Below, piece by piece: positions 1 through 10,280 of a stretch of DNA of 64,000 nt. Origin of the DNA: Adenophora triphylla var. japonica (Eukaryota; Streptophyta; Magnoliopsida; Asterales; Campanulaceae); contig JAFEMH010007454.1 of assembly GCA_022495995.1 (NCBI GenBank), positions 1 to 64,000 of the forward strand. The letters run 5' to 3'. Both the position numbers and the translations under genes were made by a program. The stretch's first letter is position 1, and the number at the start of each line of letters is the position of its first letter. The notes under the pieces are model-generated. The model had not been told where the DNA came from. It searched no databases and worked only from the letters and a program-made list of their open reading frames with translations.

Positions 1-14
1 GTCTAATGGTATTG

Positions 15-53
<39 letters not shown>

Positions 54-518
54 CTACTCTGTGCCCTTCCTATTCTTTGATTGACTATCACAATGTATCA
101 TAACGGCGAGCACGGAGTTTATTCCAACAAGGAATATCCTCCGGGGAAGTTCTTAAGCCATTCTGCTTCTTCCCCGGCTTTATCCAAAGCTATAAACTCG
201 AGATTCCATCGTGGATCTGGCTATACACGTTTGTTTGGAGGATTTCCATGACACTTTGCTCCTCCACCTATTGTGAATACATATCCACTTGTGGATTTAG
301 AGTCTTTTGTCCGATATCCAATTGGCATCACGGTATCCTTCTAATCTTGCTGGATATTTATTGTAAAGTATCCCATGGTTTAATGTATACTTTAAATATC
401 TTAGTACTCTCATTAGTGCTTTCCAATGATCGGTACTAGGATTGCTTGTGAACCTACTTAGTTTGCTTACTGAATATGCAATGTACGGGAGTACAATTCG
501 TTAAGTACATCGAGCCAA
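1..518 (-). pseudogene. Copia A RNase H region, fragmentary
   Basis: Translating the minus strand in pieces gives the usual copia RNase H landmarks: a [16 protein letters not shown] stretch around 270-330, where the catalytic domain begins; a STMES..ALDKAGEEAEWL region around 130-210; and a SRHIRRRHNTI-like end near 1-60. These are known motifs of copia RNase H, which degrades the RNA strand during reverse transcription. The reading frame changes several times and no long ORF survives. The domain follows the RT at 519-1271 as expected. Confidence 0.75.
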
Positions 519-1271
519 TTATTCTTGCATATTCCGGTTGAGAAAGCTGGTTCCCCTTTGTTCTTGGACTAAATGTAGAGCCAAGTCTACAGGTGTTTTA
601 GCCGGAGGGTCATCAAAGACATTGAATTTCCGAAGAACATTCTCTAGGTAATGGGATTGTGAAAGAACTAATCCTTCGGATGTTCTAGAGATCTTTATCC
701 CTAATATTACATCAGCTAATCCCATGTCTTTCATGTCAAAGTTCTTCTTTAACATGCCTTTGGTATTCATGATCAAATCATGATTACTTCCCATTATGAG
801 CATGTCGTCTACATAAAGACAAACGATAACGAATGATTCAGATGTTCCTTTAATGTAGACACACTTGTCACATTCATTGATCTTGAATCCATTCGATAAC
901 ATGGTTCTATCGAACTTCTCATGCCATTGTTTAGGTGCTTGTTTTAGTCCATACAAGGACTTTACAAGTTTACACACCTTTCTTTCTTTACCAGGAACCA
1001 CGAACCCTTCAGGTTGTTCCATGTAAATTTCTTCATCAAGTTCTCCATTTAGGAAAGCAGTCTTCACATCCATTTGGTGTATCTCAAGATTATGCCTTTG
1101 CTTTGCAATAGCTATGAGAACACGAATGGATGTGATCCTTGTGACGGGAGTATGTATCAAAGAAATCATATCCCTCTTTCGTCTAAAGCCTTTGGCAACT
1201 AGCCTAGCTTTGTACTTATCGACGGATCCATCCGCCTTATACTTCCTTTTAAGGATCCATTTGCAACCCAA
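519..1271 (-). pseudogene. Copia A reverse transcriptase (RVT_2), partial
   Basis: A 250-codon open stretch with clear copia RT signatures: MDVKTAFLNGELDEEIYM near residue 67, the SLYGLKQAPKQWHEKFD motif near residue 105, and the catalytic YVDD box near residue 153. After it comes the KKNFDMKDMGLADVILGI stretch typical of the family. The N-terminal part of the domain is missing or in another frame. The enzyme copies element RNA into cDNA in cytoplasmic particles. Here it is a remnant, because the neighbouring integrase and RNase H are out of frame. Confidence 0.85.
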
Positions 1272-1385
1272 TGGTTTGCAACCTGGAGGAGATCAACTAA
1301 TTCCCAAGTATTGTTGAGCATTATGGATTCTATTTCACTTTGTTAATGGCCTCTTTCGAGAACGAACTATCCGGATAAAGCTTCT

Positions 1386-1619
1386 TTAACGAGTTGATGG
1401 TTCGTTTTCTAACATGTAAGATAGAAAATCGGGACCAAAAGTCTTTTCCACTCTTGCCCTTTTGCTACGTCTCGGTTCTTCATCTTCTATTTGAGAAGGA
1501 CCGGATGTAGACTCGTAATGTGTTCTCTTATTAGAACCTACATCTTTCCTGTCCTTAACCGGAAAAATGTTTTCAAAGAATACCGCATTCCTTGATTCTA
1601 TAGTAGTTCCTACGTGCAT
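1386..1619 (-). pseudogene. Copia A integrase-RT linker fragment
   Basis: A 77-codon fragment with the RRSKRARVEKTFGPDF stretch that copia polyproteins carry between integrase and reverse transcriptase. It lies between the integrase remnant and the RT, as expected. It is a piece of the same broken pol gene and not an independent gene. Confidence 0.7.
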
Positions 1620-1643
1620 ATCCAGGAATGTCCGATTTATGCA

Positions 1644-2100
1644 CTATAAATCGATAGGCACTACTATTATTGGCATATCAGTAAAACACGAGTCAATGGT
1701 CTTTGGGCCAATCTTGACTTGTTTAGGCTTAGGTACTTGACCTTGGCCAAACACCCCACACTTTAAGGTATTTAAAACATGGCCTACGATTATGCCATAA
1801 TTCATAGGGCGTTTATCAATACCTTTCTTGGGTATTTTATTAAGAACATAATTAGAAGTGAGTATTGCTTCCCCCACAAGTTGTCGGGTAAGCACAGGCG
1901 ATCAAGCGCGTTCATCATCTCTTTGAGAGTACGGTTTTTGCGTTCGGCAACTCCATTAGATTGAGGGGTATATGGAGCCGTTGTTTGATGAATTATGCGG
2001 ATTCCCAACATAATCCTTCAAATGCGTGCTTCATATTCTCCACCTCTCATCGGCTTCTAATTTTCTTAATTTTCAAGTTAAGTTGATTCTCAACTTCTTT
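1644..2100 (-). pseudogene. Copia A integrase core and C-terminus, frameshifted
   Basis: Two overlapping frames give consecutive parts of a copia integrase. The first (1802-2011) has TTAPYTPQSNGVAERKNRTL, the region holding the catalytic glutamate. The second (1644-1895) has GEAILTSNYVLNKIP, VWG-like and KIGPKTIDSCF segments from the C-terminal part. The switch of frame near 1850-1890 shows an indel. Integrase joins element cDNA to host DNA; this copy cannot be translated intact. Confidence 0.8.
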
Positions 2101-2247
2101 CTTATAAGTTTCAAGCCCCTAAGGCTTCATCCTTACTTCTTAAGAGATAGACATAACAATACTTAGTGCAATCATCTATAAATGTAATGAAGTACTTTTT
2201 ACCTCCTCGAGTTTGCACTAGTTTTAAATCACATATGTCGGTGTGAA

Positions 2248-2463
2248 TTAACTCGAGAGAGTCGTGTCTCTTTGTATGGCATTAAATGGTGACTTAGTCA
2301 TTTTTGCCTCAACACAAACTTCGCACCTATTAGTCGAGTCGGATTTAGTCATTTGGATTAAATCTTGTCTCGCTAATTTCTTAATGGTGTCGAGGTTTAC
2401 ATGTCCTAATCTATCATGCCATAAATTAGAACTTTTCAGGACAAGTAAACATAAGGAACACAA
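2248..2463 (-). pseudogene. Copia A GAG-pre-integrase domain fragment
   Basis: A 71-codon fragment with LWHDRLGHVNLDTIKKLARQDLI and a CEVC..AKMTKSPF segment. These match the GAG-pre-integrase domain and its HHCC-type zinc-binding part just before the integrase core. It sits upstream (in element orientation) of the integrase fragments, matching copia gene order. Confidence 0.85.
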
Positions 2464-2957
2464 CTTTTATTCATCGCACCTTGGCGGATTACAGTCATTA
2501 CATTCATTTTAAAAAGGCCCTCCTCGAGGTAACCCTTTTCCAGAAACAAACCATTCTTGGTTAGTACAAATTTATCGGATTCAAATACTAGTCTAAAGCC
2601 CCGGCCTTACTAAGCAAAGCGCCGGACACCAAATTTTTTACGGATGTACGGAACATGCGGCACATCCAACAAGGTTACTTCTTTTCAGGAAGTCATCTTC
2701 AAAATCACGTTTCCAATGCCTTGAACATCGGAGGCGGGATTTCCCATGTAAAGCTTTCTTAGGAGATGGGAGTATAAGGAGAAACTTTCTTGTGATTGTC
2801 GTCTAGAAAAGGCGGGTAGCACGGTATCTATCACACCATGCTTTTGGATTCCCCTCCAAGTTTGCAACGTTGGAAGAGAACCTGACACACGGCGTGGTGC
2901 AGATAGATACCGGTGCTGGTCAACATTATTCGCCTCTTTGCTTGGAAAGTTTCTCCT

Positions 2958-3882
2958 CTAAATCCCTTGACAAGTGGCCATGGGGTTTGCCACCTCCGTG
3001 TTATAGCATTGGGACCCCTTGAATTTTTGAAGATGAATTCTTCTTCCCTTTCTTAGCATTCTTTTCCGGTATTTTGGAATGCTTTCTCTTTGTGCCACTT
3101 TGCTAGCCTCGGCGAGTTTTGACCTAGTATTCCATCTTGCCTTTAGAATTTGTACTAACATTATTGTTCTCTTCTATTTGAAGGGTTACCTCGATGAAGG
3201 GCATTTTAAAAAGGACATCTCCTTGCGTTTATGCTTGAGATAAAAGTTCTTGAAGTCCTTCCACGAAAGGCAACTTTTCAATGATGGAAGCCACCTTAAA
3301 TGGATCATTCATGATCATCCCCTCGACATCAAGAAATTAGCGAGACAAATGATTTGGAATTCATCTACTTGAGTTGTTACCGATGTTGAGGAATCGACCG
3401 TCATAAAGTCAAGCCCATACTTACCGACGACAAATTGCTTTGACCCGGCATCCTCGATCTATTGTACTTCCTTTCCAAAGTGTCCCACGCGCTTTGGCTA
3501 ACTCGTTGTACTATACCACGTTGTATAGTGCATCATCAAGAATCCATTGAGATATAATTAACTTACATTAAGAAAATTACCGTGAGACGAAGCCTCCTTT
3601 GCCATTTTGCCTTTGGGGGTCCGGATCACCTTTTTCTACCCCGCTAGGAGATCCACTCTTTTAACGCTTTGATTGCAAACTTAGGGTGGTCAAGTAGAAG
3701 AGCATCTTGCGTTGCCATCTCTTGAAATCCACAGAAAGATATTCGCGGGTTTCTCACCTATGGTGGCCCGATGTGATGAGTTGTAGGAGCGGAGCAACGT
3801 TGTTGGAATGTAGTATCACCTTGTGGAGAGGCGTCACATTCCCTTGACTAGATGAAGTGGTGTCTTTCTCGTTTGCCATCTC
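2958..3882 (-). pseudogene. Copia A gag, decayed (start near 3879, zinc knuckle near 3010)
   Basis: The gag start is visible as a minus-strand ATG near 3879 followed by NEKDTTSSSQGNV. An in-frame stop comes soon after, then the DFKRWQRKMLFYLTTL stretch typical of this copia gag group, near 3700-3740. Toward 3000 a broken zinc knuckle can be read (CYN followed by a shifted CQG..). Gag forms the virus-like particle and the knuckle binds RNA. Several stops and frameshifts lie between these landmarks. Confidence 0.7.
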
Positions 3883-3924
3883 TTGATAATCTTGTCAGCG
3901 TGAAATAACTCTTGAAACGATTTT

Positions 3925-4882
3925 TGTTAAGGACATGTGTATGGCTTCTTTAAGATTTGCCGAAAAAGCTGAGAAAAGTGAAATAACGGAGATTGAAAGA
4001 ACAAAAAAGATCAAGTCGAGTCTTGTATTTAATACAATCTCCATCAGTAGAGTTATTATGTCCAGCTTGAGTGCTTACGGTTAAATGACAAAACTCTCGT
4101 AAGATAAAACGACTTTTATTAGTTATAAGGGCACTCCAATATAACTAATCTAACGAGCAGGCTTTTAACACAATATTTTGAACTTTGGACTTGAGCCGGA
4201 TTGAATGCAACAATTATGCATGAAGTATGGGTATGATAATCTATCTTCTAGAGGGTAGGAAGGGTAGAAATACACAGTATGAGTGAATTGAAATTCGGAG
4301 GGGAAGTATTTAAAAAGGGAGTGAGTTTAGTGCCTTTTCTTGAAGAAGGTGCAACCGTTCAAAATCAGTTGATACCCTTACGGCAAGCGGCACGACTCGT
4401 GCTCCTTAAAGGAACATGAATCACGTGACCGACTCGTTCTTGTAGACGAATCCCAGCTCGTTACGATCGATTTGAGCCAAGGTCCATTAAGGTCCATTCT
4501 TGCGCGACGACTCAGTAGCTAATCGTAATATTAGCGCGAAGTCTGAAGCTCGTTAGTTCACAATCGAGTTACCTGAGAATGCTTTGGAAAACCTGTCTTG
4601 ATGAAGCAAAACCTTTGGACTTCAAGTCCAAGTCAGCCCAAGTTAACATTTGATCCAAATGATCAATTTGACCATGTTCGATTTAACTAACTTCTCGTTA
4701 AGTTACAAAAGACTATTGTCATTAATTCTCATTCACCCTAAATGGTTTTGAGATATTCAATGATTTTAGTAATCTACAACAAATGTAGAATCACAATTTG
4801 TAACTAGTTCCGTTACTTGGAAAGTTCCATACGTAGAGCTTAGTTAGAAATCTAGAGTTAACGTTAAGTCAAACTTAACTTG
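3925..4882 (-). mobile_element. 5' LTR of copia A
   Basis: The region aligns, as reverse complement, with the LTR at 7169-8037 over both flanks: 3925-4320 with 7665-8037, and about 4690-4880 with 7180-7370. The middle (about 4322-4690, the U3) does not align. A TATA-like stretch lies near 4304-4313 on the minus strand. Upstream of it, at about 4380-4520, are several CGACTCGT-type GC-rich motifs. The outer end should read TCCAACA but has lost it, so the 4882 boundary is approximate. Confidence 0.75.
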
Positions 4883-7168
4883 TTGAATACTTTCCCCTAT
4901 TCCAATCACATAGTGGAAGGGCGTGGTAGAGTTGACGGAAACATCATCATAGACTTATCAAATGGCGAATATCGCTACGAGCGCTTAGATTTCAAGCTCA
5001 TTTACTATTTTCTTACAAGTGAAGCCGATTCTTTAAAAACTAACATATGGTTCATCGGTTAGGACTCACTAAATGGAAGATGGCCCTTAGGTAATAAGAC
5101 TCCTATGAAATGTTGTTTGGGAAATTGCCTTTCTTTATCTCTTTGAGTTTTTGATTTCTTGTGTTACAGCGTAATCAAAGTCAAGGGAGATAATATTTGC
5201 TAGTCGTAATTTAGAAAATGTATCTTTGTAGAGGTAATAAGGCTATCGATTCTCACAGGCTAATGAGAAGGGTTAGAAATTGTTCGATACAGAGACAAAA
5301 ATTTTTTGTCTCTCGAATGTGAAGTATATTTTTGAGAATCAGTTTTCCTTAGAGTGACTTGCCTCGGTACCTCAAATATTTCACGCACTTTACCGGTGGT
5401 ATTGAGGCGGAATATTTAATTTTTCTATGTACGAATATGTAATGTTTATAGAAGTTTTTCTTTTTAATGGAGATTTGACTACTTCGGTTACCATTTGCTT
5501 CTAACGGACATTCTTCTCATGTTGAACGGAAGCTTTAGGGAGGGCTTGCTTACAACAAGTTCCTACATTTGTTGTGTTCTCCTTGAGACTTCTCGAAACC
5601 AGGTACTATTGCTCCTAACTAGTCCAAATGGTCTTTTTGCACTCTGCCGAGATTCGGCTCCAATTAAAGGGTGTTTAGTTTTGTTTGATAAATTGCTGAC
5701 GAAATGACCAAAAGTTTTCTATGAAATATCGTAACTTCCTTGCAAGTCTTACTCGGTCACAGCTGGTGCTCGGCTAGTTAAGAGGGAACCATTCAGAGCG
5801 AGATCTGAGACATGTTAAAATCGAGAAGAACTTTGACATGAAAGACTATTAGGGATTAGCCGATGTCGGATAACATCGGAAGTTGAATAGCTCTATCTAC
5901 TTAAAACCACATTGAGACATCTTGAAAGGTATGAAAGTACTTCGAAAGTTCAAGATAGATTGAGATCGGTATTCTCTGTAAAAAGTAGATTCACTGAAAA
6001 GTAGACTCTAAGGAGGTCAAACCATTCGAGATATCTAAGCCCATTTGGATACTAATTTTGGGAAGTCGAAGCGATTACGAAATATAACCACTTGAAGAAC
6101 ACTATGATAGATAGAAGAATTTGATCGCACCGAAGGGGTCGATCATTCTAGATAGACTAAAGGTCTAATTGTAATTGTAATCAATCACCGGAATAGTATA
6201 ATCATAAGTACTAATTTGTACTTAAATTGCCGGTATGTATATACTTATGATTAAAGATAACAATTCCACAATTCCTATAAAGTTGACCGAATGGTTGGGA
6301 AGATATTCCTTTCATGAATTTGTGGAATAAGTACTGTCTCACCAAGCATGACCTAAGGCGTATCTATCATGATGAGAATAGGAAAGGTGTAAGGAACATC
6401 ATGGTAGAGTCTAGGCATGGTGTGGTCTTAGACATAACCGTAGTCACATTACCATAGTACAAAATTGATCTCAAAGAATGCGATCACAAAAGCCAGTGAA
6501 GTCAAATTAGTCCGTCACCTAAGGGTAGTAATAAAGATCAACCGTATAAATGCCTCATAAGGGAATGGGTTCATATTAAACCCACCCACAAACAAAAGAA
6601 CTTATAGCGGACACTCAACCTTGAGAAATGGAGATCCCAGGCCCTTGGTTCCAGTTAAGAATGACCAAGTTATAAGTTCTAGTAGAGTTACTTGGAAACA
6701 ACAACTCGTTTATTAACCTAGAGATGTTGAATACTCATTCCCAGACGTCCAAGTACTAGCACATGCGCAGCTGGCGAGGATAAGTTGAGAAAACTTTTAA
6801 TGATTTCTATACCTACGTGGGTGATTGCATGATACTCCTTATAGTGAGAATCATCTATATAAAGCGAGAGGTAATAAGGCCGCCTCTAAATGAACGCTTA
6901 TGAATGAGATACCGGATCCGGGGCCAAAATGGACAAAAACGTGAGAACAACAATTGTTAGAGCTATTATTATGTGAGTATTATTGTCTTGGTATACATCC
7001 GACGAAGCCATGGTTCAAAGCGACTCGCTACCAAATGGCTAGTATATCGAGATAATATTTCACTAGGGAAGATTCAAGGCCACAAGCTATCTATCCCGAT
7101 GTAATAATAGTTTGCCTAACTTTGGACGAAATTGCATACATGCATTAATTGTCATTCATGTGGGGGAT
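4883..7168 (+). pseudogene. Copia B internal region, heavily decayed
   Basis: No usable ORF remains, but the plus strand around 5810-5870 reads like the KKNFDMKD..LADV part of the copia RT seen in element A. The 6300-6480 part resembles the RNase H/C-terminal end. It ends at a purine-rich tract (about 7158-7168) right before the LTR at 7169, as a polypurine primer should. The element is therefore plus-strand, opposite to element A. Its 5' LTR is missing. A 28 bp stretch at 5662-5689 is repeated exactly at 7371-7398 inside the LTR. Confidence 0.6.
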
Positions 7169-8037
7169 TGTTGGAAATGGGTAACGGAAAGTTAAGTTTG
7201 ACTTAACGTTGACCTAGATTTCTAACGGAAGTTCGTTATGTGTTAAAGGAACTAGTTACAAAATGTATTCTACATTTGTTGTAGATTAAATTAAACTCAT
7301 TTAATGTCTCAAAACCATTTAGGGTGAATGAGAATTAATGACAATGGTCTTTTGTAACTTAACGAGAGTTAATTAAAGGGTGTTTAGTTTTGTTTGATGT
7401 GCTCGACCGAGCAGAGTCCTTGACGGCCGAGCGAGCACGAAATAGGCCAAAAGTCTCTGGACTAGCTTGCTCGGGCGAGGCACAAGTATGCTCGGCCGAG
7501 CAGTTTGATCAACACGGCCGTGCAAGTCTCTTGACTCGGCCGTGCAGGCACGTTGCTCGGCCGTGCGAGTTCCTTGACTCGGCGAGCTGCATCCTGAACA
7601 GGCACTATTTCAAACAGAAAGTTGTGTCTCTTCGTGGGAAAAGACACAAAACCCCTTGACTCTCTATTTATACCTTTCCCTCCGAATTTCAATTAATATA
7701 TACTGCACTTCTACCCTTCCTACCCTCTAGTAAGATATATTATCATACCCAAATCATTGCATATTGTTGCATTCAATCCGTTCAAGTCCAAAGTTTCAAA
7801 ACATTGTGTTGTTCGTAGATTAGTTATATTGGAGTGCTCCTTATAACTAATAAAAAATCGTTTTATCTTACGAGAGTTTTGTCATTCAACCGTAAGCACC
7901 TGTGCGGGACAAATAACTCTTACGGAGATTGTATCAAATACAAGACTCGACTTGATTTCTTTTATTCTTTCAATCTCCGTTACTTTTCTCGTCAGTTTTT
8001 CTGTTAAGTCTTAAAGAAGCCATACAAAAGTCCAACA
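7169..8037 (+). mobile_element. 3' LTR of copia B (869 bp)
   Basis: The LTR begins TGTTGGA and ends TCCAACA, a perfect 7 bp terminal inverted repeat, and follows a polypurine tract. A TATA box (CTATTTATAC) lies at 7664-7673. Between 7409 and 7590 there are at least six copies of a GC-rich motif of the type CTCGGCCGTGC or CTCGGCCGAGC. Flanks match LTR A (inverted), but the U3 (about 7376-7660) is unrelated to LTR A. Confidence 0.85.
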
Positions 8038-8128
8038 AGATTAACATGAAATCAGTATAAGGATTTGGTTTTTATTGTTTGTTGTTCCTTCTATTATCTT
8101 CTTAATGCCACAAGAATGTAATTTACTA

Positions 8129-8638
8129 CTTCCTCCGTCCCAAAATGAATGTTCATGATCTAAGTCGTAAAAAGACATGTACAATTGCAGTATAATGATA
8201 TGTACAATTCCATGTTCTTGTAGCCTGAACTCACGCATGTTCTTGCACATTGACCATGTGGGATTGGGACTGATATTTCTTGATTGGAACATATATTGAT
8301 TTCATGATATTGTTATGAAGATGGATTTAGCTTGAACAACCCACATAAACTATTTTGGGTTACCCGCCAATGTCTCTACATGCTTATGCTACGTGCCTTG
8401 TGCTTCATCAAGTTTGTCTCCTTTGCAACATCAGCTGCACAAGTAAAACAGACATTATTCATTTATATCATAGTTCATGTTGATCATACTTGTGCATCAT
8501 AATATATTCCGAGCACTTTCTTTTAAGAAAGACCTGTTTAGGGAGATCACTACACTTTATATACTATTTTTAGAAATTCGATATTTATTTTGGGGCAAAT
8601 CAAAATGGAAAATGCGATATTTATTTAGGGATGGAGGG
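8129..8638. mobile_element. Stowaway-like MITE or two MITE fragments
   Basis: The left end reads CTTCCTCCGTCCCAAAATG after a TA. The right end, near 8600-8638, reads TTTAGGGATGGAGGGG, the inverted counterpart of the common plant Stowaway terminal repeat. The inner parts do not pair clearly, so this may be two abutting fragments. 8639-9039 holds no gene or repeat I can recognise. Confidence 0.4.
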
Positions 8639-9039
8639 GCATATTTTAAAGACCAAATTATACATGTCCTTATATGTTTCCAAATTTCATTAGAAAACAA
8701 TCTTTTTTATTTTAATTTGTTCTAAAAACAGTTTATTACTATTTAAAAATGATATTTATTCTTATTCTAAGAAAACAGGTTATCCTAAAAAATTAGTAAC
8801 TCGCTACAACCTAAAAATGCTATTTTTTTACAATGTTTCGATTGGTGCAAGGAAAGAAGGTGCATTTAACAAGAATTAAACAAAGTTTATAAGACTTCAT
8901 CACAATCAAAAGTACTACATAAACTAAATTATAATTGTATAAGTATCTGCACATATGTCTCACCATACATATATCATGAACAATTTGCAATGTCTGATGT
9001 AAAAAACATCAATCTGCTCATGCATCATATAATCAAATG

Positions 9040-9142
9040 AACCCCCGGAGTTCCCCCAAACACTTCAGTGGATCATGGCCGAGAATTAATCCCTTCAGCC
9101 AAAGCCAATGAAGTGGTTCAAGGGAACTCTAGGGGACACCTT
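9040..9142 (-). ncRNA. MIR395: MIR395 precursor hairpin, copy 1, minus strand
   Basis: On the minus strand the 3' arm holds a perfect 21-nt miR395 (plus coordinates 9048-9068) with the core GAAGTGTTTGGGGGAAC. The 5' arm (about 9106-9134) reads GAGTTCCC..ACTTCATTGG, the usual miR395 star side. The arms pair over roughly 30 nt with few mismatches, closing a loop of about 35 nt. Known role of the family: under sulfate starvation it directs cleavage of ATP sulfurylase and SULTR2;1-type transporter mRNAs. A minus-strand TATA-like TATAAAT at 9226-9232 would place the start about 55 nt before the hairpin. It diverges from the plus-strand MIR395 at 10088. Confidence 0.95.
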
Positions 9143-9698
9143 GATGTACATTCTTCGTCAATCCAAGTACCACTCGCTTTTAACCTCTATTTTCCCTTTC
9201 CAAGATAAGGTAGACCCTTGTAGCAATTTATAATATATGTTCTTGCGTTGTCTTTGTATTCAGTAAGTACGTAGAAAAATCTGGAGATAATGGTTTTACA
9301 TTTTAAAACTTGTGGAAATGAATATAGCCTGGATTGTAGGCTATATAAATATTTGAGAATATTACCAAGTTGGTTGATCAAATGCAAATCTAACTTTTCT
9401 TGTTCATGTTCAGATATTCCTGGCAGATCCTGGGTTGCTTGATAATGAATCTTCATATTTATCTTTTTTGCCACACCTCCGGTCCAACACTAACTTAGCT
9501 GGGATATTGGCTAGATTCAACTAGTTCCTTATAACCTGATCTTGGTTTGCAAGGGGCCTTTCTTTTGCTCAAAAGGTTTGGAATAGGAGGAGATAAAAAG
9601 TTGAAAGATTTATAGATTGCAGGGAACATATTCTATAGCCACTTATGCCATGCCAGGAGCATATATTTTCTCACTTCCCATTTTAGACACATTTCTGA
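9143..9698. other. MIR395 intergenic spacer, shared between the two cluster copies
   Basis: No gene. This spacer aligns in patches with 63103-63565: an AGCCT..TATAAAT.TTTG.GAATAT block at about 9331-9372 against 63225-63266, an ATTCC.GGCAGATC block near 9415, and the block leading into the promoter. It also holds the TATA-like element for the minus-strand hairpin (9226-9232). The patchy similarity shows that the whole cluster was duplicated and not only the hairpins. Confidence 0.6.
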
Positions 9699-9760
9699 CC
9701 AGGTTCAAACTTCTAGTCTCAATGCTCACCTACAAACGGCTTCTTGTATTTCTTATAAAT
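9699..9760 (+). promoter_or_regulatory. Candidate MIR395 promoter: TTGAACCTGG motif plus TATA box
   Basis: CCAGGTTCAA at 9699-9708 is the reverse complement of TTGAACCTGG. As I recall it, this is the right half of the tobacco UPE-box bound by EIL-family sulfur-response factors. A TATAAAT at 9754-9760 follows 45 bp later. The same pair with nearly the same spacing (43 bp) stands at 63566-63626 before the second cluster copy. Motif and TATA are seen; the regulator is inference. Confidence 0.6.
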
Positions 9761-9786
9761 TGAAGTATTTGTTGTGATTATATATT

Positions 9787-10032
9787 TGTAAGCTTTAATA
9801 AATATTGAAGAAGATATCTTGAGTTTTATTGATATTGTAAAGGCCATATTTATACATAACAAGAGGAAGTAAATAAGGTAATAACAAAACCTAATATAAC
9901 TAGGATTCTAATATAGTAAATATAATTCTAATTGGAGAATACTTCTAACTAAGGTAACTTTACTAAGTTGGCTCAATACTAACTTAGGTAATTAACTGAA
10001 TATTTGGTGAATCTCCTTCTTTATCACTAACA
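9787..10032 (-). mobile_element. Solo LTR (246 bp) in the MIR395 leader
   Basis: Begins TGTAAGC and ends CTAACA on the plus strand and is flanked by exact 5 bp duplications ATATT (9782-9786 and 10033-10037). On the minus strand it has TG..CA ends and a TATA-like GTATAAATATGG (about 9844-9855). The region is absent from the second MIR395 copy. It lies 27 bp downstream of the TATA at 9754, where transcription of the plus-strand MIR395 would begin. Confidence 0.85.
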
Positions 10033-10087
10033 ATATTAACCATATTGAACAACTCGGACAATGGAAATTAAAGGGAGATCAGTCTAG

Positions 10088-10178
10088 TATCCCCTAGAGT
10101 TCCCTTAGACACTTCATTGGGATAGTACTTTGAATCCCAATCCCACTTAAGTGTTTGGGGGAACTCCGGGAGCTGCTT
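10088..10178 (+). ncRNA. MIR395: MIR395 precursor hairpin, copy 1, plus strand (variant mature)
   Basis: The 5' arm (about 10096-10120) reads GAGTTCCC..ACACTTCATTGG. The 3' arm holds a 21-nt miR395 at 10146-10166 with one change from the standard: U instead of G at position 3. The arms pair well over about 30 nt with a loop of about 25 nt. Without the solo LTR the hairpin would start about 80 bp after the TATA at 9754, matching copy 2 (about 70 bp). It probably shares a transcript with the relic at 10281. The changed base lies in the 5' seed region, so target pairing may be weaker. Confidence 0.9.
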
Positions 10179-10280
10179 GACATCGGTTTGTGTCTGGAAT
10201 TCTTGTTTCTCTAATATTTATATGATGGTTCTCTGCATTTATCATAGCAAATAACTAGCTGAAACTCCCAAAAGGAATGG

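Larger units (their letters stand above)
1..4882 (-). mobile_element. Copia element A, decayed (5' LTR, gag, pol; runs off the window)
   Basis: A Ty1/copia retrotransposon on the minus strand. Reading from high to low coordinate: 5' LTR (3925-4882), gag start near 3879, zinc knuckle near 3010, GAG-pre-integrase (2248-2463), integrase (about 1644-2100), reverse transcriptase (519-1271) and RNase H (1-518). This is the canonical copia order. Frames are broken many times, so it is not autonomous. The 3' LTR lies outside the window. The LTR is related to the one at 7169-8037, which points the other way. I see no clear primer binding site between 3880 and 3924. Confidence 0.85.

Noticed and set aside
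8041..8292. Short ORFs around 8041-8725
   Set aside because: Within MITE-like and unassigned AT-rich sequence, no recognisable motif.
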